Under the pieces are notes generated by a model. The model was not told the origin of the DNA. It ran no database searches and was given only the letters and a program-made list of their open reading frames with translations. The position numbers and the translations under genes are program-made. Of a stretch of DNA of 64,000 bases, positions 52,928-60,488 are shown piece after piece. Numbering within the stretch: the stretch's first letter is position 1; the number at the start of each line of letters is the position of its first letter. Origin of the DNA: an uncultured Roseateles sp. (lineage in GTDB: Bacteria; Pseudomonadota; Gammaproteobacteria; Burkholderiales; Burkholderiaceae_C); contig NZ_OY729424.1 in assembly GCF_963422335.1 (NCBI RefSeq), positions 186,001 to 250,000 on the forward strand, written 5' to 3'.

Positions 52928-55051
52928 ATGGGGCGGCGCAGCAAAACGGCCCTGCTGCTGGTGGGTCTGCTGCTTGCGGGTCTGCTGCTGTCGGCTGGGC
53001 TGTTGCGGCCCACAGGCGAGCACGGCACGCCTCTCGCCCCGGCCGGTGCTGCGCACCCCGTGGCGAGCCACGTCGGCTCACCCGCCTGTCAGCGCTGTCA
53101 CGCCGCCGAGTACCAGGCCTGGCAGGGCTCGCAACACCGGCGGGCGATGCAGCCGGCCGACGCGCAGCATGTGCTGGCGCCCTTTGCCGGCGAGCGCCTT
53201 GCCAGCACCCGCTTCAGCCAGCGCGAGGGCCGCTTCTACGTTCGCACCGAAGGTCCGGACGGCAAGCCGGCCGAGTTCGAGATCCGCCACACACTGGGTC
53301 TGGCGCCACTGCAGCAGTACCTGATCGCCATGCCCGGTGGCGGCCTGCAGGCACTGGACATCGCCTGGGACAGCCGCCCCAAAGTCGACGGCGGCCAGCG
53401 CTGGTTCCATCTGCAAGGCAGCGAGCGACCCAGGCCCGGCGACGAGCTGCACTGGACCGGCCGGCAGAACAATGCCAACACCATGTGCGTGGACTGCCAC
53501 GTCACCGGCTTCCAGAAGCAATATGACGCTGACATGCAGCGCTATGCCAGCCGCTGGGCCGAGCCGGGGGTGGCCTGCGAGGCCTGCCATGGCCCGGGCT
53601 CGCGCCACATCGCCTGGGCCGACAGCGGCCCACCCCGGCTGCGCGACGACAGCAAGGGCCTGAGCCTGTTGCTCGACGAGCGCCGCGGCGTCAGCTGGCA
53701 GATCGACGCACTCAGCGGCAATGCCAGCCGCAGCCGGCCCGCCAGCGTGCAGCGCAAGGAGCTGGACCTCTGTGCCCGCTGCCACTCGCACCGCAGCACC
53801 CTCGGCGATACCCCACCGGCCGGCGCGCCGCTGCTGGACAGCCACCTGCCCTCGCTGCTGACGCCCGAGCTCTACTGGCCCGATGGCCAGATGCGTGCCG
53901 AGGTCTACAACCACGGCTCCTTCCTGCAGAGCCGCATGGCCGCCAGGGGCGTAAGCTGCAGCGACTGCCATGAGCCGCACAGCCAGCGGCTGCGCGCAGC
54001 GGGCAATGCCGTCTGCGCGCAATGCCATGCGCCGCAGCGCTTCGAGCAGCTCGACCATCTGCGCCATGCCAGCGGCAGCAGCGGCGCGCAGTGCGTGGCC
54101 TGCCATATGCCGACGCGAACTTTCATGCAGATCGATCCGCGGCACGAGCATGCCATCCGCGTGCCGCGCCCCGATGCCTCGCTCAGGTTCGGCACACCCA
54201 ATGCCTGCACCCGATGCCATGGCGATAAAAGCGTCCACTGGGCGGCCGAATGGGCGAAGCGCTGGTATCCGAAACTGGGCCACCGCCCGCTGCCGCTGGC
54301 CGAGGCGCTGCGCGCCAGCGACAGGTCAACGGACGATGCGCTGCCGCGCCTGCTCGCCCTGCTGGGCGACCCGCAGCGCCCCGCCATCGAACGCGCCACG
54401 GTGCTGGCCCGCCTGCCGCTCCAGGACTTGCCGCCCGCTCAGCTGCAGGCCGCGCTGGCCAGCGACGATGCGCTGCTGCGCCACAGCGCGGTCGAGGCGC
54501 TGGCTCAGGCGCCGGCCGCGGTGCGCGCGGCGCAGTTGCCGGCTTTGCTCGGCGACCCGACCCGCGCCGTGCGCATCGCCGCCGCCCGCGCTCTGGCCGG
54601 TGCACCCGAGGCCCTGCTCGATCCTGCCCAGCAGGCCGGTCTGGCCCAGGGCCTGGCCGAGTACGCCGCGGTCCAGCGCCACAGCGCAGACCGGCCCGAG
54701 GCGCTGAACAATCTGGCCTTGCTGGAGGCCGAGCGCGGCGATCTTGCCGGCGCCGAGCAGACGCTGCGCAGGGCGCTGGCGCTGGCGCCGGACCTCGCGG
54801 CAACCCAGCTCAATCTGGCCGATGTCCAGCGCGCGGCCGGTCACGAGCAGCAGGCCGAGGCCCAGCTCAGGGCACTGCTGAAGCGCGAGCCACGCCACGC
54901 GGCGGCCTGGCACGCGCTGGGTCTGTCACTGCTGCGGCAGCGGCGCGGCGACGAGGCGATCCGGGCCCTGCAGCGCGCCAGCGAGTTGGCGCCGGGCACG
55001 GCGCACTTCGCCTATGTGCTGGCGGCAGCGCGGGCCGCCTATCGACGCTGA
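52928..55051 (+). CDS. Octahaem c-type cytochrome with HEAT- and TPR-like repeats
   Basis: A 707-residue membrane-anchored periplasmic protein. After an N-terminal helix (ALLLVGLLLAGLLLSAGLL) there are eight CXXCH haem motifs, at about residues 54, 187, 217, 282, 344, 363, 389 and 427; the first is in PACQRCHAAEYQAWQGSQHRRAM, typical of cytochrome c554-like proteins. From about 470 to 590 there are HEAT-like helical repeats, and from about 590 to 700 TPR-like repeats (ALNNLALLEAERGDLAGAEQTLRRALALAP, AAWHALGLSLLRQRRGDEAIRALQRASELAP). Such haem-TPR fusions are known but poorly characterised. The start MGRRSKT at 52928 gives the leader directly. Operon partner of two sulfatases; a redox step in sulfur or sulfate-ester metabolism is inferred. 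Confidence 0.88.
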   Translation: MGRRSKTALLLVGLLLAGLLLSAGLLRPTGEHGTPLAPAGAAHPVASHVGSPACQRCHAAEYQAWQGSQHRRAMQPADAQHVLAPFAGERLASTRFSQREGRFYVRTEGPDGKPAEFEIRHTLGLAPLQQYLIAMPGGGLQALDIAWDSRPKVDGGQRWFHLQGSERPRPGDELHWTGRQNNANTMCVDCHVTGFQKQYDADMQRYASRWAEPGVACEACHGPGSRHIAWADSGPPRLRDDSKGLSLLLDERRGVSWQIDALSGNASRSRPASVQRKELDLCARCHSHRSTLGDTPPAGAPLLDSHLPSLLTPELYWPDGQMRAEVYNHGSFLQSRMAARGVSCSDCHEPHSQRLRAAGNAVCAQCHAPQRFEQLDHLRHASGSSGAQCVACHMPTRTFMQIDPRHEHAIRVPRPDASLRFGTPNACTRCHGDKSVHWAAEWAKRWYPKLGHRPLPLAEALRASDRSTDDALPRLLALLGDPQRPAIERATVLARLPLQDLPPAQLQAALASDDALLRHSAVEALAQAPAAVRAAQLPALLGDPTRAVRIAAARALAGAPEALLDPAQQAGLAQGLAEYAAVQRHSADRPEALNNLALLEAERGDLAGAEQTLRRALALAPDLAATQLNLADVQRAAGHEQQAEAQLRALLKREPRHAAAWHALGLSLLRQRRGDEAIRALQRASELAPGTAHFAYVLAAARAAYRR

Positions 55052-55059
55052 GCCTCGGC

Positions 55060-56628
55060 TCAGACGAAGGCCTTGACCGCCGTCACCAGACCCGACACCG
55101 CGGTGTAGGCGGTGCGCGTGGTGTTGGCCACGGTCAGCACGCCGCCCGCGCCGGCCATCACCTTGCTCGAGTCCAGGCCGCGCACGCCGGACACAAAGCT
55201 CTTGAGCTTGTCCAAGGTGGTCGAGTCATCGACGGCGATGTTCAGTGCCTGGATCTCGGCCTTGGCGCTTTCGGCATAGGTCTCGCGCCCGCGGAAGTAC
55301 TCGATCGCCTCCTTGCAGGCCGTCTTCAACTCCTGCAGCTTGGGCCAGGCCTTGACGGCCTCGTTGATCGACGATTCGCGGAAGGTCTCCATCGCCTTGC
55401 TCATGGTCTCGAAATGCTTGTCCAGCGCATTCAGCAACTTGCCCAGCTCGACCAGGTAACGCAGCCGCACCGACTCGGGCTCCTGGGCCACATCCTTGCC
55501 GGTCAGCTTCTTGATCTTGGCGGTGATCTTGTCCTGCGCCAGCGAGGCGGCGTCGCCCAGCGTGCCCAGCGTGCCCAGCACCGTGCCGGACTTCAGCTTG
55601 TTGTCCTTGTAGGCGGCCTCGACCTCGGCCAGCAGGTCGTTGGCACTGCGCTTGTACAGGTCGATGGACTTGTCCAGCTCCGCGGCCGCGGCCTCCTCGG
55701 TCTTGGCGAAGTCCTTGATCAGGGTGTAGATGGAAAAACCGCAGGTGACGATGCTGCCGTAGGCGGTGACGTCCGCGCCATGGCTGGCGGCCAGGCGCGC
55801 AAAGGCGGTGGCCAGCTTGATGGTGGTGACCACGGCCGTGCAGGCGGCCTTGATCTTCCACTCCTTCACATGCTGCTTGAGGTTGGTGTCCTTCTGCGCC
55901 ATCGCCAGCACGATGGCCTCGAACTCCTTGGCCACGGTCGCCGAGTCGAACAGCTTCTTCAGCTGGGTGTTGGCGTCGTCGGCGACCTCCTGCAAGCTGC
56001 GGCTGCTGCGCACGGTCAGCTTGGCCAGTGTGGCGGCGGCCTCGTCGGCAATCGCCTTGGCGTCTTTCTGATAGCGCTCGCACAGGCGCTTGTGCTCTTC
56101 GGTGACGCGGCCTTTCAGGCCGGAGTTCTCGGCCACGCCCTCGACCTTGATCTCCAGGGTGATCTTGAAGCCATCGCCAACGTCGAGGTACTCGTTGAGC
56201 AGCGGCTTGCAGTCACCACTGGACAGCGCGATATAGGTCGGGAACTTGATCGTCTCAGTGACCTTCGCCGGCTCGGCCGCCCCGGCTTTCTTCAGCTCGC
56301 ATTTCTTCAGCAGCAGCGCGTCTTGCTGGTCATAGCCGAGGATCTGGGCAATGCCTTTTTCCTTGGCCTTGACGCGCAGCACCAGGTCGCTGCCGATCAG
56401 GCCGATCTTGAAGTAGGTGTCCTTGACGGCATCCTTCTTGGCGATCGCCTCCTTGATCAGTTCATCGGCATCGCGGGTCTTGATGCTGCCGAGATCGCCA
56501 TCGACAAAGGGCATCAGGATCTTGTCCAGCTGACCTTTGATGCCGGCCCACATCGCCAGCTTGGCGTGGCCCCCGGGCGGCCAGACCACGTTCTTCTTGT
56601 CCATCGTCTTGCCCGAGGTGTCTGCCAT
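55060..56628 (-). CDS. Orphan alpha-helical protein, function unknown
   Basis: A 522-residue protein with no signal peptide and no family I recognise. Residues about 1-165 look like a folded alpha/beta domain (FPTYIALSSGDCKPLLNEYLDVGDGFKITLEIKVEG); from about 170 to 480 it is almost entirely helical with long coiled-coil stretches (EHKRLCERYQKDAKAIADEAAATLAKL; AAELDKSIDLYKRSANDLLAEVEAAYKDNKL). A hydrophobic hairpin-like stretch sits near residues 270-310 (TAVVTTIKLATAFARLA, then YGSIVTCGFSIYTLI), and the C-terminus is moderately apolar (AYTAVSGLVTAVKAFV). The plan recalls alpha-helical pore-forming toxins or their immunity partners, but similarity is only topological. It is convergent with the cytochrome gene, 8 bp apart, and follows a TetR gene on the same strand. 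Confidence 0.6.
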   Translation of the reverse strand: MADTSGKTMDKKNVVWPPGGHAKLAMWAGIKGQLDKILMPFVDGDLGSIKTRDADELIKEAIAKKDAVKDTYFKIGLIGSDLVLRVKAKEKGIAQILGYDQQDALLLKKCELKKAGAAEPAKVTETIKFPTYIALSSGDCKPLLNEYLDVGDGFKITLEIKVEGVAENSGLKGRVTEEHKRLCERYQKDAKAIADEAAATLAKLTVRSSRSLQEVADDANTQLKKLFDSATVAKEFEAIVLAMAQKDTNLKQHVKEWKIKAACTAVVTTIKLATAFARLAASHGADVTAYGSIVTCGFSIYTLIKDFAKTEEAAAAELDKSIDLYKRSANDLLAEVEAAYKDNKLKSGTVLGTLGTLGDAASLAQDKITAKIKKLTGKDVAQEPESVRLRYLVELGKLLNALDKHFETMSKAMETFRESSINEAVKAWPKLQELKTACKEAIEYFRGRETYAESAKAEIQALNIAVDDSTTLDKLKSFVSGVRGLDSSKVMAGAGGVLTVANTTRTAYTAVSGLVTAVKAFV

Positions 56629-56667
56629 GGCCCTGCTCCATTTTTGGATTTGCGCGATCTTGCCCGA

Positions 56668-57327
56668 TCAGGGGCGCTCAAGCGAGATCAATTGCAGCGC
56701 CGCGAGCTGGGTGCGCAGCATAGGTGCCAAGGTCTCGCGCAGCAGGGCCGGGCGGCCACCCGGCGGCAGCTGGCTGTCGAACTGGCCGGCCAGGGCCAGA
56801 TGGGCAAAGCCGTGGACGACGGCCCAGACCGACAGCAGCGCCTGCATCTGCGCCGGCGCCAGTGGCTCGGATGCGGGCGCACCACAGAGATCGCGCACTC
56901 CCTGCTCCAGGGTCTGAAAAGCGGCCCGCCCGCTCAACTCCAGCGCCTCACCCCGGTGCACGCCGCAGCGGAACATCAGACCGAAGCGCCCCGGGTGCGC
57001 CAGCGCAAAGCCGACATAGCCCAGGCCCTGCTCGACCAGGCGCGCCAGCGGGTCGTCACCGCCCTGGGCATTGCCGGCCTGCAACGCCGCGGTCAGGCCG
57101 TCGAAAGCCTGGGTGGCCACGGCCTCCAGCAGGCCGGCGGCATCGCCGAAGTGATGGGCCGGGGCCGCCGGCGACACGCCGGAACGGCGCGCCACCTCGC
57201 GCAGCGAGAAACCCTCGACCCCGCGCTCGGCCAGCACCGCCTCGGCGGCCTCGATCAGCGCCTCGCGCAGCGCGCCGTGGTGATAGCCATCGCGGTGCGT
57301 GGCCGGGCCGGAAGTGGGTAGGGACAT
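56668..57327 (-). CDS. TetR/AcrR-family transcriptional regulator
   Basis: A 219-residue repressor. The helix-turn-helix is ALIEAAEAVLAERGVEGFSLREVARRSGVSPAAPAHHFGDAAGLLEAVATQAF; the ligand-binding C-terminal domain has the WHG-type pattern (VWAVVHGFAHLALAG). It is divergent from a membrane protein gene at 57429, and an eight-base inverted repeat in the gap is a likely operator. The gene downstream on the same strand (40 bp) is the orphan helical protein, which could share its promoter. Confidence 0.93.
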   Translation of the reverse strand: MSLPTSGPATHRDGYHHGALREALIEAAEAVLAERGVEGFSLREVARRSGVSPAAPAHHFGDAAGLLEAVATQAFDGLTAALQAGNAQGGDDPLARLVEQGLGYVGFALAHPGRFGLMFRCGVHRGEALELSGRAAFQTLEQGVRDLCGAPASEPLAPAQMQALLSVWAVVHGFAHLALAGQFDSQLPPGGRPALLRETLAPMLRTQLAALQLISLERP

Positions 57328-57365
57328 GGTGAATGCGATCCGTGGCCAAAGTTGAACTTGACAGC

Positions 57366-57396
57366 GTTCAGATCATACTTTATCGTTTATCTGAAC
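57366..57396. promoter_or_regulatory. Inverted repeat, candidate TetR operator
   Basis: GTTCAGAT and ATCTGAAC are perfect inverted 8-mers separated by 15 AT-rich bases, in the 101-bp gap between the TetR gene and the divergent membrane protein gene. Position fits repression of both. Confidence 0.65.
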
Positions 57397-57428
57397 AGTG
57401 TCTAGATAATCCACCGGAGTCACCCCAC

Positions 57429-58253
57429 ATGCTCACACTGACCCCCAGTTGCCCTCGACCGCTGCGCGCCGCGGCCTGGTTGACGCCGCGCTTGATGACC
57501 GAACTGCTGGCCCGCGAACGCCGGCTGGCACTGTTTGCTGCCCTGCTGTTGGCACTGCTGCTGCCGCTTGGTCTGGCCTGGGGCCTGGACGAGCGCGTGT
57601 TGCGCGGCGCCAATGTCTGGATCAAGCCGATCAAGTTCGCCCTGTCCATCGCGGTGCTGGCGCTGACCACGGCCTGGTTCATCGGCCATCTGCCAGTGGC
57701 GCAGCGCCGCGGCCGGGCGGTCAACCGCATCGTCTGGCTGCTGATCACCACCGGCAGCTTCGAGCTCGCCTACATCACCCTGCAGGCGGCACTGGGCCAG
57801 GCCTCGCACTACAACGTCGGCGACGCCTGGCATGGCCTGATGTACACGTTGATGGGCATCGCCGCGCTGGCGCTGACGGCCACCCAGCCGCTGCTGGCCT
57901 GGCAGCTCTACCGCCATCCCGACCCTCGCCGGCCGGCGGCCTACCGCCTGGCCGTGCTGCTGGGCCTGGTGCTGACTTTTGCGCTTGGCGCCGGCGTCGG
58001 CATGCTGCTGGGCAATCTCCAGCCACCCGATGGCGGCGCCGCCCTGCCGCTGCTCGGCTGGGCGCTGGGCGGCGGCGATCTGCGCCCGGCGCACTTCATC
58101 GGCATCCATGCCGGGCAGTTGCTGCCGCTGGTCGGCCTGGCGGCGGCAGCGGTCGCCGGACGCCACGCGCGGCCGGTGGTCTGGGTGTCGGCTCTGGCCT
58201 ACGCCATGCTCTTCGCCGTCCTGCTGGCCTGGGGCCTGAGCGGACGAGCCTGA
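57429..58253 (+). CDS. Polytopic membrane protein of unknown function
   Basis: A 274-residue protein with about seven hydrophobic helices (LALFAALLLALLLPLGLAWGL; IKFALSIAVLALTTAWFIGHL; RIVWLLITTGSFELAYITLQAAL; MYTLMGIAALALTATQPLLAW; AVLLGLVLTFALGAGVGMLLG; FIGIHAGQLLPLVGLAAAAVAG; VSALAYAMLFAVLLAWGL). Conserved-looking polar residues inside helices (HxG in FIGIHAGQ; FELAYITLQ) hint at a transport or haem/quinone role, but I do not recognise the family. GGAG lies nine bases before the ATG at 57429. Probably under the divergent TetR. Its last 55 bp overlap the end of the convergent MFS gene. Confidence 0.8.
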   Translation: MLTLTPSCPRPLRAAAWLTPRLMTELLARERRLALFAALLLALLLPLGLAWGLDERVLRGANVWIKPIKFALSIAVLALTTAWFIGHLPVAQRRGRAVNRIVWLLITTGSFELAYITLQAALGQASHYNVGDAWHGLMYTLMGIAALALTATQPLLAWQLYRHPDPRRPAAYRLAVLLGLVLTFALGAGVGMLLGNLQPPDGGAALPLLGWALGGGDLRPAHFIGIHAGQLLPLVGLAAAAVAGRHARPVVWVSALAYAMLFAVLLAWGLSGRA

Positions 58254-59401
58254 TCGAGCCTGCCGCTCCAGGCCGTCAGGCCCCAGGCTGCCAGCACCAC
58301 CAGCGCGCCTATCCAGGGAAGATGGCGCAGGCCGATGCCGTCAACGATCAGCCCACCCCCCCAGGCGCCCAGCGCAATGCCCAGATTGAAGGCAGCGATG
58401 TTCAGGCCCGAGGCCACATCGACCGCGCCCGGAGCAAAGCGCTCGGCCTGCTGCACCACATAGACCTGCAGGCCGGCGACATTGCCGAAGGCCACCGCGC
58501 CCCAGGCCAGAACCGTCAGCACCATCAACACCGGGCTGGCGGCGGTGAAGGTCAACACCGCCAGCACCAGGGCCAGCAGCGCGAAGATCAGTTTCAGCGC
58601 GCCGATGGGCCCGCGCCGGTCGGCCAGCCGGCCGCCCCAGATATTGCCCACCGCCACCGACACGCCATAGGCCAGCATCACCAGCCCGACCGCACTGGCC
58701 TGGAACCCGGTGACCTGTTGCAGCATCGGCGCCAGATAGGTGAAGGCGACAAAGGTGCCGCCATAGCCGACGGCCGTCATCGCGTAGACCAGCAGCAGGC
58801 GCGGCTGCTTGAGCACCGCCGCCTGGCTCAGCAGCGAGGCGGGCTGGCTGTGCGCCAGCTTGCGCGGCATGAACAGCACGCTGCCCAGCATCGCGACCAC
58901 CCCCAGCGCAGCCACCGCCAGAAAAGTGGCCCGCCAGCCGAAATGCTGACCGATAAAGGTGCCCAGCGGCACGCCGGTGACCAGGGCCACGGTCAGCCCG
59001 CTGAACATCGTCGCGATCGCGCTGGCCGCCTTGTCTCTGGGCACCAGGCTGGTCGCGAGGGTCGAGCCGATCGAGAAGAACACGCCATGCGCCAGGCCGG
59101 TCAGGACGCGCGCGGCGATCAAGGTCTCGTAGCCCGGCGCCTGCCAGGCCAGCAGATTGCCGACGGTGAACAGGACCATCAGGCCCAGCAGCAGGGCCTT
59201 GCGCGGCAGCTTGCCGGTCAGCGCCGTCAGCACCGGCGCGCCGACAGCCACGCCCAGCGCGTACAGGCTGACCAGCAGGCCGGCCGAGGGCAGGCTGACA
59301 CCCAGATCGGCGGCAATGGTGGGAATCAGGCCGACGATGACGAACTCGGTCGTCCCGATGGCAAAGGCGCTGATCGTCAGCGCCAACAAGGCTAAAGGCA
59401 T
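58199..59401 (-). CDS. MFS transporter, DHA1/AraJ-like
   Basis: A 400-residue major-facilitator protein with 12 helices. It begins MPLALLALTISAFAIGTTEFVIVGLIPTIAADLGVS, the classical AraJ/YdhP-type opening (GTTEFVIVGLLP), with the GLLVSLYALGVAVGAPVLTALTGKLPRK motif-A loop after helix 2. The family exports drugs or sugars by proton antiport; the substrate cannot be predicted. The ATG at 59401 was chosen since the family starts here; the frame extends 32 codons upstream. It is divergent from a LysR gene and overlaps the preceding membrane protein gene tail to tail. Confidence 0.92.
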   Translation of the reverse strand: MPLALLALTISAFAIGTTEFVIVGLIPTIAADLGVSLPSAGLLVSLYALGVAVGAPVLTALTGKLPRKALLLGLMVLFTVGNLLAWQAPGYETLIAARVLTGLAHGVFFSIGSTLATSLVPRDKAASAIATMFSGLTVALVTGVPLGTFIGQHFGWRATFLAVAALGVVAMLGSVLFMPRKLAHSQPASLLSQAAVLKQPRLLLVYAMTAVGYGGTFVAFTYLAPMLQQVTGFQASAVGLVMLAYGVSVAVGNIWGGRLADRRGPIGALKLIFALLALVLAVLTFTAASPVLMVLTVLAWGAVAFGNVAGLQVYVVQQAERFAPGAVDVASGLNIAAFNLGIALGAWGGGLIVDGIGLRHLPWIGALVVLAAWGLTAWSGRLDQARPLRPQASRTAKSMA

Positions 59402-59478
59402 GGAGTGACTCCGTGGACCAGGAAGGGCCGCAGTGTCGGGCGCCAAACCCGTGAGATAAAGCCATGGTCGAGCACATA

Positions 59479-59501
59479 ATTCTTGATCAGGAGTCAAGAA
59501 T
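59479..59501. promoter_or_regulatory. Inverted repeat overlapping the start of a LysR gene
   Basis: ATTCTTGA, a 7-bp spacer (TCAGGAG, containing the ribosome site) and TCAAGAAT form a perfect eight-base dyad that includes the first two bases of the LysR start codon at 59500. It is 78 bp from the divergent MFS start. Suits LysR autoregulation and control of the transporter, or an mRNA hairpin hiding the ribosome site. Confidence 0.6.
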
Positions 59502-60390
59502 GAAGACGAGTCTCGACGAATTGCTGGCCTTCACCACCGTGGTAGATGCCGGCTCGATCAGCGCCGCGGCCGAGCAACTGGGCCAGACCAGCTCCGGCAT
59601 CAGCCGCGCGCTGAGCCGGCTGGAGCACAAGCTGGGCACGACACTGCTGCGGCGCACCACGCGCAAGCTGGAGCTGTCGGAGGAGGGCCAGCTGTTCCTG
59701 GCCCATGCCCGGGCCATCCTGCAGGCGGTGGAGACCGCCGAGGACCAGCTGGCGCAGCGCCGCCACAAGCCCGCCGGCAAGCTGCGCGTCAACGCCGCTT
59801 CGCCCTTCATGCTCCATGTCGTCGTGCCGCTGGTGACGGAGTTCCTGGCGCAGTACCCCGAGATCGAGCTGGAGCTGCACAGCAGCGACAACATCATCGA
59901 CCTGCTGGAGCACCGCACCGATGTCGCCCTGCGCATCGGCGCGCTGCGCGACTCGACCCTGCACGCCACGCCGCTGGCCAGCTTCCCGCTGCGCCTGCTG
60001 GCCAGCCCGGCCTATCTGAAACAGGCCGGTCGCCCGGCCCGGGTGCAGGACCTGGCCCGGCACCGGCTGCTGGGCTTCACCCAGCCGGACAGCCTCAACA
60101 CCTGGCCGCTGCACCATGTCGACGGCGATGGCCTGGCGATACGGCCAGCAATCCATGCCTCCAGCGGCGAGACCCTGCGCCAGCTGGCGCTGGCCGGTGC
60201 CGGCATCGTCTGCCTGTCGGATTTCATGACCGCCGCCGACCGCGCGGCCGGTGATCTGGTGCAGCTGCTGGTGAGCGACACCCTGGAGCAGCGCCAGCCG
60301 GTGCACGCCGTCTACTACCGCAACACCGAGCTGGCCTCGCGGATCCGCTGCTTCGTGGATTTTCTGGCCGGGAGGCTGAACGCGGGCTGA
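59500..60390 (+). CDS. LysR-family transcriptional regulator (divergent from MFS gene)
   Basis: A 296-residue LTTR: MKTSLDELLAFTTVVDAGSISAAAEQLGQTSSGISRALSRLEHKLGTTLLRRTTRKLELSEEG is the DNA-binding domain, followed by an effector-binding domain (RVNAASPFMLHVVVPLVTEFLAQYPEIELELHSSDN). The DRTDVALRIG-like block EHRTDVALRIGAL is typical of the CrgA/YhjC subgroup. CAGGAG precedes the ATG at 59500; an ATG 12 codons upstream is less likely because it would bury the dyad in coding sequence. Probably regulates the divergent MFS transporter. Confidence 0.93.
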   Translation: MKTSLDELLAFTTVVDAGSISAAAEQLGQTSSGISRALSRLEHKLGTTLLRRTTRKLELSEEGQLFLAHARAILQAVETAEDQLAQRRHKPAGKLRVNAASPFMLHVVVPLVTEFLAQYPEIELELHSSDNIIDLLEHRTDVALRIGALRDSTLHATPLASFPLRLLASPAYLKQAGRPARVQDLARHRLLGFTQPDSLNTWPLHHVDGDGLAIRPAIHASSGETLRQLALAGAGIVCLSDFMTAADRAAGDLVQLLVSDTLEQRQPVHAVYYRNTELASRIRCFVDFLAGRLNAG

Positions 60391-60488
60391 GGCGCCACAC
60401 ATGAGCTTTTTGCAAGCGCGGTCTGGCGTAAGTGGATACGGGTCGTGCAAGACGGCCTCAAGCGTCCAGCCCACCTCAGGAGAGTTTC

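Noticed and set aside
54250..57321. 1023-codon plus-strand open frame running through the cytochrome end, the orphan helical gene and TetR
   Set aside because: It crosses three separate genes, two of them antisense; its first part is Arg/Ala/Gly low complexity and no fold is apparent.
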